From NCBI RefSeq assembly GCF_038050405.1, contig NZ_CP150900.1:1984001-2048000 (forward strand): a stretch of DNA of 64,000 nt. Direction: 5' to 3'. Source of the stretch: Paraburkholderia sp. IMGN_8. Lineage in GTDB: Bacteria; Pseudomonadota; Gammaproteobacteria; Burkholderiales; Burkholderiaceae. Position numbers and translations under genes: made by a program. Each line of letters begins with the position of its first letter. The first letter of the stretch is position 1. The notes below the pieces were generated by a model that worked only from the letters and a program-made list of their open reading frames with translations, did no database searches and was not told where the DNA came from. Below, piece by piece: positions 44,598-53,073 of this stretch.

Positions 44598-46043
44598 ATG
44601 AGCGAATCCGTGTTCCGCAACTACATCGGCGGCGAGTGGGTGGCGGGTGTAAGCGCCCAGGCCAACATCAATCCGTCCGACACGCGCGATGTGATCGGCG
44701 AGTATGCACAAGCTGATCGCGCACAGGCCGAGATGGCGATCGCGGCAGCGCGCGCTGCCTTTCCGGCATGGTCGACCGGTGGCATCCAGGCGCGGCACGA
44801 TGCGCTCGATCGCATCGGCAACGAGTTGCATGTACGCCGTGAGGAACTCGGCGCGCTGCTCACGCGCGAGGAGGGCAAGACACTGCCGGAGGGCATCGGC
44901 GAGGTGACACGCGCGGCGATGATCTTCAAGTTCTTCGCCGGCGAGGTGCTACGTACGGGCGGCGAGGTGCTACCGTCCGTGCGCCCGGGCGTGAGCGTCG
45001 ACATCGTGCGTCAGCCGCTCGGCGTGATCGGCCTGATCGCACCGTGGAATTTCCCGATGGCGATCCCCGCGTGGAAGATTGCGCCCGCGCTCGCCTACGG
45101 CAACTGCGTTGTCTTCAAGCCTGCTGAGCTGGTGCCCGGATGTGCATGGGCGCTTGCCGAGATCATCAGCCGCGCCGGCTTGCCTGGCGGGGTGTTCAAT
45201 CTCGTGATGGGGCGCGGCAGCGTGATCGGCGAGGCGCTCGCCCAGCATCCTGACGTCACCGCGGTCAGCTTCACCGGGTCGGTCGCGACCGGCCGCCACC
45301 TGCTTGCCGCCACGGCGGCGAGGCAGGCCAAGGTCCAGCTCGAGATGGGCGGCAAGAATCCGCTGATCGTGCTTGACGATGCAGACCTCGACGTCGCGGT
45401 GAACTGCGCGGTGCAGGGCGCGTACTTCTCGACTGGGCAACGATGCACGGCGTCGAGCCGCTTCATTGTCACGGACGGCATCCACGATCGCTTCGTGACG
45501 GCGGTGCGCGCGAGGCTCCAGGGCCTGCGCATCGATCACGCGCTCAAGCCGGGCACGGACATCGGGCCGGTCGTCGATGCCAGGCAACTGGCGCAGAACC
45601 TCGAATACGTGGATATCGCGGTGCGCGAAGGCGCTACGCTCGCGTTCGGCGGCGAGGCGCTTGAACGCGAGACGCCGGGCTTCTACCAGATGCCGGCGCT
45701 GCTGATCGATACGACGTCCGGCATGCGTATCAATCGCGAGGAAGTGTTCGGGCCGGTGGCGAGCGTGCTGCGCGTGCGCGATTATGACGAGGCGCTGGCG
45801 ATGGCCAACGATACCGAATTCGGCCTCGCGTCCGGTATCTGCACGACCTCACTCAAGCACGCTTCGCATTTCCGCCAGCATGCGGAGGCCGGCATGGTGA
45901 TGGTCAACCTCCCGACTGCGGGCGTCGACTATCACGTGCCGTTCGGCGGGCGCAAGGCGTCGAGCTACGGGCCGCGAGAGCAGGGCGCATACGCGCGCGA
46001 GTTCTATACGACGGTCAAGACGGCCTACACGTCGGCCGGTTGA
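44598..46043 (+). CDS. NAD(P)-dependent aldehyde dehydrogenase, ketoglutaric-semialdehyde type
   Basis: Encodes 481 residues. Catalytic Glu is E249 in 'QLEMGGKNP' and catalytic Cys is C283 in 'STGQRCTASS'; 'LIAPWNFPMAIPAWKIAPAL' is the cofactor region. Length and the ending 'GVDYHVPFGGRKASSYGPRE' fit the alpha-ketoglutaric semialdehyde dehydrogenase group that completes non-phosphorylative pentonate and hexarate pathways. It is the last intact gene of the sugar-acid cluster. If the assignment is right, the pathway ends in 2-oxoglutarate; lactaldehyde or succinic semialdehyde are alternatives. Confidence 0.87.
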   Translation: MSESVFRNYIGGEWVAGVSAQANINPSDTRDVIGEYAQADRAQAEMAIAAARAAFPAWSTGGIQARHDALDRIGNELHVRREELGALLTREEGKTLPEGIGEVTRAAMIFKFFAGEVLRTGGEVLPSVRPGVSVDIVRQPLGVIGLIAPWNFPMAIPAWKIAPALAYGNCVVFKPAELVPGCAWALAEIISRAGLPGGVFNLVMGRGSVIGEALAQHPDVTAVSFTGSVATGRHLLAATAARQAKVQLEMGGKNPLIVLDDADLDVAVNCAVQGAYFSTGQRCTASSRFIVTDGIHDRFVTAVRARLQGLRIDHALKPGTDIGPVVDARQLAQNLEYVDIAVREGATLAFGGEALERETPGFYQMPALLIDTTSGMRINREEVFGPVASVLRVRDYDEALAMANDTEFGLASGICTTSLKHASHFRQHAEAGMVMVNLPTAGVDYHVPFGGRKASSYGPREQGAYAREFYTTVKTAYTSAG

Positions 46044-46050
46044 GCGCTGA

Positions 46051-46068
46051 GCGCGGCGCAGACCGCGC
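46051..46068 (+). terminator. hairpin after aldehyde dehydrogenase
   Basis: GCGCGG-N6-CCGCGC forms a 6-bp GC stem 7 bases after the stop codon. There is no U-tract, so terminator activity is uncertain. Confidence 0.35.
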
Positions 46069-46081
46069 GGCCGGCTTCCAG

Positions 46082-46336
46082 CGCATCGACAATTCGACGC
46101 CGGACGGTGACGCATCGGGCACCGACTCGGCAGTGAATCAGCAGTTCAATCTGTCGTAATACTAGTCGCTGTCGAAGCGCACGCTGATACGCGCTGGAGG
46201 CGTATCAGCGTGCGAGCGGCAAGACGCGGGCGGCATCACCGACGCGACGGCGAGTGTCGGCGATGGCAGGAACAGTGCGCCCTCGTCATCGACTAGCCAG
46301 TTCGCCGCGGGTGCCGGCATCATTCACCGGTTCTGA
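46082..46336 (+). pseudogene. C-terminal remnant of a Burkholderia-type porin
   Basis: One continuous frame reads 'SAVNQQFNLS', stop, Y, stop, 'SLSKRTLIRAGGV', then 'GGITDATASVGDGRN' and 'SQFAAGAGIIHRF' and a proper stop at 46334-46336. These are the last strands of a trimeric general porin (compare the SKRT motif and terminal HRF). Two in-frame stops and absence of the N-terminal two-thirds show that it is decayed. It directly follows the sugar-acid catabolic cluster, which suggests that the cluster once carried its own porin. No start or promoter remains. Confidence 0.75.
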
Positions 46337-46468
46337 CCGGAATCCAACTTCGAGAATACGCTGCACCTCGTGCAGAATCCGACGCGACACGTCCGCGCAT
46401 CTTCAACTGACGGTGCGGCAAACGGGGGCGTCTATTGACGGACGGTCGGATCGAAGCATAAATGAATA

Positions 46469-46500
46469 TTCATGAACGATTCAGGTTGCCTTTAGCACGG
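46469..46500 (+). promoter_or_regulatory. triple 11-bp direct repeat (response-regulator box) before first binding protein
   Basis: TTCATGAACGA, TTCAGGTTGCC and TTTAGCACGG follow one another at exact 11-bp phase. The same three-part order occurs at 48515, and two TTCAGGTT units occur at 60499 before the two-component genes. OmpR/PhoB-type regulators bind tandem repeats of about 11 bp, so this is a candidate site. The remaining gap (46337-46672) shows no gene. Confidence 0.6.
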
Positions 46501-46672
46501 CGTCGTATCGTCGACATGAGAGGGCCGTGCGCGCCGACATTGAGCAGAGCCGTCCGAAGGTAGGATTCGCGCTCGCGATGATTCGTCGGTGGACATAATC
46601 GATGGTTTTTGGTGCTGCTTGAATCGCCGCGAGACCAGGCATTTCAATGCCGTCAATAAAAGGAGACACACA

Positions 46673-47896
46673 GTGAAAGACACCGTACTACATCCCGCAA
46701 CCAGGGCCGCCGCGGGCGCGGCGCACGGCCGCGCTTGCCTGCTGCGCCTGCCGTTGGCGATGGGCCTCGCGATTGCGGCGCTGGCAGCGTCGGGCGGCGC
46801 GCTGGGGGGCCCGGTCACCGACAGCCAGGCGCCGATGGTCGAGTGGATCGTACCGGCTTTGCCGACGGTAGTGCCGCAGACGAAAGAGCAGGCGGACGAG
46901 GGCATGAAGGTGGGCCGCGCCCTGGCGCAGCCGGAGATTCTGCAACCCACGCTCGACGCCGCGCTGCCCAGCTATCACCCGCGTACCGATATCAAGCTGT
47001 CCGGAACCTACAAGGGGGCGGTTTCCGATGTCCTGCCGGCGCTCGTCAAACGCTGGGTCGACGGATTCAGGAAGTACTATCCGGACGTCAACATCGACGT
47101 GGAGCCGCCCTATGCCGGCAGCCTCGGCGCGAAGGAACTGGTCAAGCAGAATCTCGATTTTGTCTTCGTGTCGCGTGAACTGAAACCGGACGACGTGACG
47201 GACTTCCAGGCAAAGTTCGGCTACGGGCCGCTGAGCGTGCCGATATCCGGCGGTTCCTACCGCCATTTCGGGTTCCTCGATACGATCGGCTTCTTTGTCA
47301 ATAAAGACAATCCGCTTCAGACATTGAGCTACGAGCAGATCGATGCGCTCTTTTCCAGGACCCATCTTCGTGGCGACAAGCCGCTCAAGACCTGGGGCGA
47401 CCTTGGGTTGACCGGCGAATGGGCGGACAAGCCGATCCACGTTTACGCGATCAAGCCGTGGAATGGCTTCGAGGAATTCGTGCGCCAGAAGATCCTGAGC
47501 GCCGACGGCAAGCGCGGCGAGTGGAGCGACGACATTCATTACGACAAGCTGGTATTCCCGCTGGCCAGGCGTGTTGCCGACGATCGCTACGGGATCGGAT
47601 TCTCGGGCATCGCCTATATCGATTCGCCGGTGAAGATGCTGCCGCTCGGCGAGACGGCCAACGGGCCGTTCATTGCGCCGACCTATGAGAATGTCGCGTT
47701 GGCCACCTATCCCCTTAGCCGGTTGATTTACTTCAACACCAATAAGGCGCCTGGCAAGCCGCTCAATCCCGCGCTAGCCGAATTCCTGCGTTACGTCCTG
47801 AGTAAGGAAGGCCAGCAGTCGGTTATCGACCACGCCATGTATGTGCCGCTGCGGGCTCGGCAGGTCGAGAGCTCGCGCGCGATGATCGCCAACTGA
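46673..47896 (+). CDS. PstS-like periplasmic substrate-binding protein
   Basis: Encodes about 407 residues from a GTG preceded by AAAAGGAGACACACA. Signal peptide hydrophobic core 'LRLPLAMGLAIAALAASGG'. The body is a type-II periplasmic binding fold of the phosphate-binding (PBP_like) group: 'LSGTYKGAVSDVLPALVKRW', 'QNLDFVFVSRELKPDDV' and 'IGFFVNKDNPLQTLSYEQID' with 'TWGDLGLTGEWADKPIHVYA'. No ABC permease or ATPase genes are adjacent. A close relative lies at 48737 and an 11-bp repeat box is upstream. It probably delivers a ligand to the nearby TonB-dependent receptor system or senses it; ligand unknown. Confidence 0.85.
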   Translation: MKDTVLHPATRAAAGAAHGRACLLRLPLAMGLAIAALAASGGALGGPVTDSQAPMVEWIVPALPTVVPQTKEQADEGMKVGRALAQPEILQPTLDAALPSYHPRTDIKLSGTYKGAVSDVLPALVKRWVDGFRKYYPDVNIDVEPPYAGSLGAKELVKQNLDFVFVSRELKPDDVTDFQAKFGYGPLSVPISGGSYRHFGFLDTIGFFVNKDNPLQTLSYEQIDALFSRTHLRGDKPLKTWGDLGLTGEWADKPIHVYAIKPWNGFEEFVRQKILSADGKRGEWSDDIHYDKLVFPLARRVADDRYGIGFSGIAYIDSPVKMLPLGETANGPFIAPTYENVALATYPLSRLIYFNTNKAPGKPLNPALAEFLRYVLSKEGQQSVIDHAMYVPLRARQVESSRAMIAN

Positions 47897-47988
47897 CTTT
47901 CAGCTTCGACCGCCATTCGAGGCGCTCGCCGCCCGCACCCCGGACTTTCCGGGCACGCGTGGCGGGGCGCGGTAACGAGGAACATTCA

Positions 47989-48444
47989 ATGAAAAGCATG
48001 CTCTGGGCCGCAGCGGCGTTGTGGCTGGCGGGCTCCGCATGGGCCCAGCCGCCGGTTCCCAACTACGCGCAAACCCTGGTCGACAGGACCCTGGCCGGAC
48101 ACCCCGAACTCACCATCCTGGCCTTGCACGTTACGCCGCCGGCTTCAGCGGACAACGTCATCATCGCCTCGAATATTGGCCGTATCGGCAAAAAAGCCGA
48201 TGCAGACGACCTGTCGGTCCTGTCCTCCGGGCAGCCGCGCGTCGAAGCCACCAGGACCGGCGACCTGTCGGTGGAACTGGTCATGCGCGATATCAATGGG
48301 AAGCCGATCGGCGTGATCGGAGCGACTTTCCGGTTCTCACCGGGGGGCGACAAGGCGCTGATTTTGCGCCAGGCCGAGCACGTGCGCGATGAACTGGGCG
48401 CGCAGACGCCGTCGTTGGAGGCGCTGTTTGAACCGGCCCGTTAG
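47989..48444 (+). CDS. small exported Cache-like domain protein
   Basis: Encodes 151 residues: signal peptide 'MKSMLWAAAALWLAGSAWA' then one domain. Its pattern is 'YAQTLVDRTLAGHPELTILA', 'IIASNIGRIGKKADADDLSV', 'VELVMRDINGKPIGVIGATF' and a closing 'LEALFEPAR'. The order of strands and the G-x-x-IG motif resemble single Cache/PAS-type periplasmic sensor domains, but I cannot name the family. The same domain occurs twice in the TonB-dependent receptor at 50065 and once at 54407. It lies 92 bases after the first binding protein and before the second, so it probably works with them. Confidence 0.8.
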   Translation: MKSMLWAAAALWLAGSAWAQPPVPNYAQTLVDRTLAGHPELTILALHVTPPASADNVIIASNIGRIGKKADADDLSVLSSGQPRVEATRTGDLSVELVMRDINGKPIGVIGATFRFSPGGDKALILRQAEHVRDELGAQTPSLEALFEPAR

Positions 48445-48514
48445 GCCGTGCCCGGTACGCCGGCCGCGCAGGCTCGCAGGCGCGCCATGACGGGTAGGTG
48501 GACCTGAAAGCGCG

Positions 48515-48546
48515 TTCATTAAACGTTCAGGTTTTATTTAACGTAG
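48515..48546 (+). promoter_or_regulatory. triple 11-bp direct repeat (response-regulator box) before second binding protein
   Basis: TTCATTAAACG, TTCAGGTTTTA and TTTAACGTAG form three units in exact 11-bp phase. They match the 46469 box unit by unit. The box lies about 190 bases before the binding-protein start at 48737. Apart from this box and the hairpin at 48669, the 292-bp gap shows no gene. Confidence 0.6.
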
Positions 48547-48668
48547 TAGGCCACCATGAAAGCGAAATAAAAGTCAGTCACCGGCATGATGATCGGCGGC
48601 GCAGGACTCGTGGTTGCCGTCACTGTCGCGATGTTCTCCTCGGTGAAGGAGCACGCGGCACGGATTAG

Positions 48669-48689
48669 AAAAAAAGCCCCGTCGAGGGC
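48669..48689 (-). terminator. minus-strand intrinsic-terminator-like hairpin
   Basis: Read on the minus strand, GCCC-TCGAC-GGGGC is followed by seven T residues, the form of a Rho-independent terminator. No minus-strand gene is visible nearby, so it would block antisense transcription or belong to an unseen small RNA. On the plus strand it is only a hairpin preceded by A residues. Confidence 0.4.
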
Positions 48690-48736
48690 GAGAGCTTCAG
48701 TCGAAGAAGCATTCATTGATTCCATCAGGAGACGTC

Positions 48737-49837
48737 ATGAAACAAGGCAAGCAGGCGGGTGGGTTGCGCAGGACAGCGGTGGCATCGGTTGCCGCGGTGG
48801 TCGGTTTGACGGCGTTGACCGCCCTCACATCATCGCCGGCGTTCGCGCTGAAATACGCGGCGGTCGAACATCGTCTCAAAGTGGATCCGTCCATTCCGAG
48901 CTGGCAGCCGGACGAAGTGCAGTCGGTGCCCGAGGAGGAACTGCGTCTGGTGGGCGCGGACGTGATGGACGAAATCACGTTGGGCTGGATCAAGTTGTAT
49001 CGCAAGGCCTATCCGCGACTGAGCGTGACCATGGAGGCGAAGTCGTCGGGATCCGGCGGGCCAGCCCTGACGAACGGGAGCGCCGACCTGGCGCCGGTTG
49101 GGCGCGAGTTATTGCCGGCCGAAGAGAAGGGCTTTGTGGACAAGTTCGGCTACAAGCCGATGGCGATTCGCGTGGCCACGGGCAGCGTGGGTTCACTGGG
49201 CAAGACGGCGACGTCAGTGGTGCTGGTCGACAAGGACAATCCGATCAAGGGGCTCACCATGGCTCAACTCGACGCGATCTATTCGACGACGCGCAAGCGG
49301 GGCCATGCCGATATCACCAAATGGGGCGACCTGGGTCTGGGCGGCGAGTGGGCCGACCGGCCGATCCATTTGTATGGCCTGAAGCCAGTCAACGGCATCG
49401 AATACTTCCTGAGACTGAATTTGCTGGAGGGTGGCGAGTACAAGGACAACATCCAGTTCGTCAAAGGCAAAGGCTTCACGCACGCGTTTACCGTGGCGGC
49501 GGAAGACATGGCCTCGCATCCCGGCGGGCTGACCTACGCCTTGCTCGCGAACGTGACGCCGAACGTGAAAGTGGTGCCGCTAGCGGCAGACGAAGGCCAG
49601 CCGTTCCTGGCACCGACCCTGCAGAACGTCTACTCGCACAAGTATCCGCTGTCCCGTTACGTGTACATCTTCGTGAACAGGAAGCCGGGTCAGCCGCTCG
49701 AGCCGAAGGTGAAGGAATTCCTGAAATTGGTACTCAGCCGCCAGGGGCAGGATGTCGTGGCGAAGGAGGGGGTTTATATCCCGCTGACGCCGGCGGTCGT
49801 ACAAGAAGAACTGGCGAAGCTCGACAAGGCGGATTGA
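48737..49837 (+). CDS. PstS-like periplasmic substrate-binding protein
   Basis: Encodes 366 residues. The signal peptide (about 1-35) ends 'TSSPAFA'. Binding-fold segments are 'EITLGWIKLYRKAYPRLSVT' then 'MEAKSSGSGGPALTNGSADL' (a Ser/Gly-rich loop like the PstS anion loop), 'VVLVDKDNPIKGLTMAQLDA' and 'WGDLGLGGEWADRPIHLYGL'. It is a paralogue of the protein at 46673, with the shared 'WGDLGL-GEWAD-PIH' block. AGGAGACGTC precedes the ATG. No ABC transporter partner is nearby; the next gene is a TonB-dependent receptor. Ligand probably an oxyanion-like compound, by fold only. Confidence 0.86.
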   Translation: MKQGKQAGGLRRTAVASVAAVVGLTALTALTSSPAFALKYAAVEHRLKVDPSIPSWQPDEVQSVPEEELRLVGADVMDEITLGWIKLYRKAYPRLSVTMEAKSSGSGGPALTNGSADLAPVGRELLPAEEKGFVDKFGYKPMAIRVATGSVGSLGKTATSVVLVDKDNPIKGLTMAQLDAIYSTTRKRGHADITKWGDLGLGGEWADRPIHLYGLKPVNGIEYFLRLNLLEGGEYKDNIQFVKGKGFTHAFTVAAEDMASHPGGLTYALLANVTPNVKVVPLAADEGQPFLAPTLQNVYSHKYPLSRYVYIFVNRKPGQPLEPKVKEFLKLVLSRQGQDVVAKEGVYIPLTPAVVQEELAKLDKAD

Positions 49838-50064
49838 TGGCCTGACCCGTAGGGGATACGCCGGATGGTTCGCCGTCGATCTCCGTCGGCATCGTCAGTC
49901 TTGCCGGCTTTGCGGTGCCTTCGCGCCGCAAAGCGGATGCTCACCCGAGTCTTGACCCGTTGCATTGTCCGTGCTCAGTTCGCGCTCGGGGGAAACAAGG
50001 CAGGCGTCGCAGGATAGATCCCTCGCAACAAAATAAACGAGGGGCGCATAAAAATGGAGGAGAC

Positions 50065-52971
50065 ATGTTCAGCAAATCCGTGCTTGCCATGGCGGTCGCG
50101 GCTACGCTGCCCACTGCGCTGTTGGCGCAGACGCAAACCTCGCCGGCCCCCACTACCCAGAGCGCGAGCACGCAGGCGCAGACGAGGAGCTATGCGCAGG
50201 AGCTGGTGGACAGCACCGTCGCCCGGCATCCGGAACTGCTGCAACTCGACCTGCACGCAACTCCCCCGGGTGCGGCTCGCAGTGTCATCATTGCCGCGAA
50301 GTCGGAGCAGCGGATCGGCAAGCCAACCGATCCCGACGACCTGGCGGTGTCCAAATCGGGCGAGCCTTTCGTCGAAATCAATCAGCTCGGCAACCAGAAC
50401 GTCGAAACCCATTTGCCGTTGCTCGATGCGCACGGCACGATCATCGGCACGGTCGAAATGACCTTTCCGTATCCGGCCGGTTCGGGCTTCGACAAGAGCG
50501 CGCTGATCAAGACGGCGGCGCAAATCCGCGATGAAATCAGCCGCCGGATCGCGCATGCGCCGAATCTGTTCGAGCCGGCTCGCTTTGATCCGCGCATCCC
50601 ACTCAATACTTACGCGCAGACGCTGATCGACGAGACGCTGGCCAGGTATGCCGACGTGGTGGTGCTGGCCATGCACGTCAAGCCGCCGCAAGGCGGCACC
50701 GACTACCCGATCGTCGCCTCCAACATCGGTCGCATCGGCAAGCCGGCGGATGACGACGATATGCAGGTCATCACCAGCGGCAAGACCAGCCTGGAAGTCA
50801 ATCGCGAGGAGGACCGCTTCGAAGTCAAATTGCCATTGCAGGACGCGAGCGGCACGACCATCGGTGCGCTAGGCGTGATCTTCCCGTATACGAGGAGCGC
50901 CAGACAGCCGGCGCTGCAACGACAGGCCGAAGCGATCCGGGACGGCTTGCGCCAGCGCATTCCGAGCAGCGCGAAACTGTTTGAACCCGGTGTCGTGAGG
51001 CCGGTGCGGACCACCGTCGCGGCTGAACTGGACAAGTCGGCGCTAGGCAACAAGGAATCCCTGCCGATGACCCGCCAGGAGGTCTCGAGTGCCGCCCTCC
51101 AGGATGCACAGGATGGCTTGTCCGACGCTGTCAAGAATCAGGCCGGAGTCGCGCCGACGAATTCGAAAGGCAGCCCGGCGGATGCGCAGAGCATTCGCGG
51201 CATCAAACTCAACCTGTTCTCGAACTATCGTCTCAACGGCGGTCTGCCGATTGCCGGCGTCGTGACAACGCCGACCGAGGACAAGGCGCGCATCGAGACG
51301 CTCAAAGGCGCCAATGCGCTGATGTTCGGCGTCGCGAGCCCGGCCGGCATTATCAATCTCGTGACCAAGCGGGCCACCGAGCGCGACGTGACTTCGTTGA
51401 CGCTTTCAGGCAACTCGTTCGGGCAGTACGGCGCGGGTATCGATATCGGCCGGCGCTTCGGCAGCGAGAAGCAGTTCGGGCTGCGCGCGAATCTGTCGGG
51501 TGCCCATCTCGAGAACGGCGTCAGGGGCGCCAACGGGCACGGCTACTTTGAGAGTCTGGGTGCGGACTGGCGCGTGACGGACCGGCTCAGCTTCCAGTTC
51601 GATTTCGAGCAGTACCAGAAGGACGTGGTGGAGCAGGCCGCCATCAGTCTGCCGACGGCGGTCAAAGGTCATATCACGGTGCCGCGTGTGCCGGATCCGA
51701 GAAACCTGCTGTCCGGTCCATGGGCGTTGTATACGCCGCGCACGACCAACGTCCAGGGACGCGTCGACTATATCCTTGACGACAACTGGAAAGTACTCGT
51801 TGAGGTTGGGCGTTCATACGCGGATCGCTCGCGGCTTACAGGGCGGATCGCCGGCTACAACGTCGCGACCGGAGCGGGTGGCGTGGAAACGGTCAATACC
51901 GTCACGCAGAGCTACATCAACAGCTTCGAGCGAACCGAACTGCTCGGCAAGTTCGCAACCGGTCCGCTCAATCATGACTTGACGCTAGGCATTTCCCGCA
52001 GCGAACGAAACGCCGAGACGCCCGCGCAAAACAGCATTGTTCTGCCGCTGCCGATCAATATCTACAATCCGATCGCGCTGCCGGCGCCGGTGCCGACCAA
52101 ACCGCCGACCTCATTGCCGCTGCAAACCAGCAGTGATAGCGGGCTCTATACGTACGACAACGTCAGCATCGGCCCGAAATGGAAAGTGCTGGCGGGCTTT
52201 CGCGAAACCCGCTCGGTGTCGCGCGACGGACGGGTATCGCAGGGAACCTACTTGCCATTGCCGGCGGCCGGCATTCTCTACGACGTTCTGCCCACGACCA
52301 CATTGTTCGCCAGCTACATGAAGGGCCTGGAAGACGGCGGTGTCGCGCCGGTCAACGCGGTCAACGCGTACCAGATCCTGGCGCCGGCGGTTTCGACCCA
52401 GAAGGAAATCGGTATCCGCGACTCGTATTTCGACGGTCTGTCGATCACCGCCTCGTACTTCGACATCGATCGCGTCAATGCCGTGACCAACTCGGTGACC
52501 AGGGTCTTCTCCAACGACGGCAAGATCAAGTACCGAGGCGCCGAGGCGGTCGTCACCAAGCAGTTCGGCCGGCAGTGGAGCGTGACTGCCGCCGTGCAAT
52601 GGCTGCGCGCGGTGCAGAACCCGGTGTCCGACATGACGATCAAGGGCTTGACGCCCGAGAACACACCGAAATGGATCGGCAATGTTTCCGTGACCCACCG
52701 GCCGTCTTACGTGCCTGGGCTTGCGCTTACGGTCGGCGCGTCGTTCGTGTCGCAGCGGCCCGTCAATCCGCAGGACCAGGGCTACATCCCCGGTTACGTG
52801 GTTTATACGGTGGGGGCGGCGTATGCCACCGTGATCCATGGGCACCGCTCGTCGTTCGTGCTGAGCGTCGACAACCTGACCAACCGGCGGTACTGGAATT
52901 CCGTCCAGACCGGTACGTTGGGGACGGGCATGGACCGTAGCGTAAGGCTCAACGCCAAAATCGATTTCTAA
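50065..52971 (+). CDS. TonB-dependent receptor with two N-terminal Cache-like repeats
   Basis: Encodes 968 residues. Signal peptide 1-21 ('VAATLPTALLA'). Repeat 1 (about 42-173) and repeat 2 (about 182-308) are copies of the small exported domain at 47989: 'YAQELVDSTVARHPELLQLD' versus 'YAQTLIDETLARYADVVVLA', and both end 'LFEP'. A plug domain follows (about 336-437; 'GLSDAVKNQAGVAP', 'SIRGIKLNLFSNYRLNGGLP', 'KGANALMFGVASPAGIINLV'), then a 22-strand barrel ending 'LNAKIDF'. I see no STN domain in the usual place. ATG follows GGAGAC directly. It probably imports or senses an unknown ligand, with the tandem domains facing the periplasm. Confidence 0.9.
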   Translation: MFSKSVLAMAVAATLPTALLAQTQTSPAPTTQSASTQAQTRSYAQELVDSTVARHPELLQLDLHATPPGAARSVIIAAKSEQRIGKPTDPDDLAVSKSGEPFVEINQLGNQNVETHLPLLDAHGTIIGTVEMTFPYPAGSGFDKSALIKTAAQIRDEISRRIAHAPNLFEPARFDPRIPLNTYAQTLIDETLARYADVVVLAMHVKPPQGGTDYPIVASNIGRIGKPADDDDMQVITSGKTSLEVNREEDRFEVKLPLQDASGTTIGALGVIFPYTRSARQPALQRQAEAIRDGLRQRIPSSAKLFEPGVVRPVRTTVAAELDKSALGNKESLPMTRQEVSSAALQDAQDGLSDAVKNQAGVAPTNSKGSPADAQSIRGIKLNLFSNYRLNGGLPIAGVVTTPTEDKARIETLKGANALMFGVASPAGIINLVTKRATERDVTSLTLSGNSFGQYGAGIDIGRRFGSEKQFGLRANLSGAHLENGVRGANGHGYFESLGADWRVTDRLSFQFDFEQYQKDVVEQAAISLPTAVKGHITVPRVPDPRNLLSGPWALYTPRTTNVQGRVDYILDDNWKVLVEVGRSYADRSRLTGRIAGYNVATGAGGVETVNTVTQSYINSFERTELLGKFATGPLNHDLTLGISRSERNAETPAQNSIVLPLPINIYNPIALPAPVPTKPPTSLPLQTSSDSGLYTYDNVSIGPKWKVLAGFRETRSVSRDGRVSQGTYLPLPAAGILYDVLPTTTLFASYMKGLEDGGVAPVNAVNAYQILAPAVSTQKEIGIRDSYFDGLSITASYFDIDRVNAVTNSVTRVFSNDGKIKYRGAEAVVTKQFGRQWSVTAAVQWLRAVQNPVSDMTIKGLTPENTPKWIGNVSVTHRPSYVPGLALTVGASFVSQRPVNPQDQGYIPGYVVYTVGAAYATVIHGHRSSFVLSVDNLTNRRYWNSVQTGTLGTGMDRSVRLNAKIDF

Positions 52972-53073
52972 GGTTGGGCGCCCGGTGTGAGGCATGCACT
53001 ATCGCGCAGTGGGAATTCAGGCGGGCCCGCACGGTATGACTCCATCAACCAGCAGATTGCGAGCGAGGTTCCA

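Noticed and set aside
48586..49845. Plus-strand open frame of about 419 codons overlapping the second binding protein
   Set aside because: The frame over 48737-49837 encodes a clear signal peptide and binding fold in another phase; this one is Gly/Arg-rich shadow sequence.
52111..52995. Minus-strand open frame antisense to the receptor barrel
   Set aside because: There is no domain, and the opposite strand encodes a well supported beta-barrel ending in a terminal Phe.
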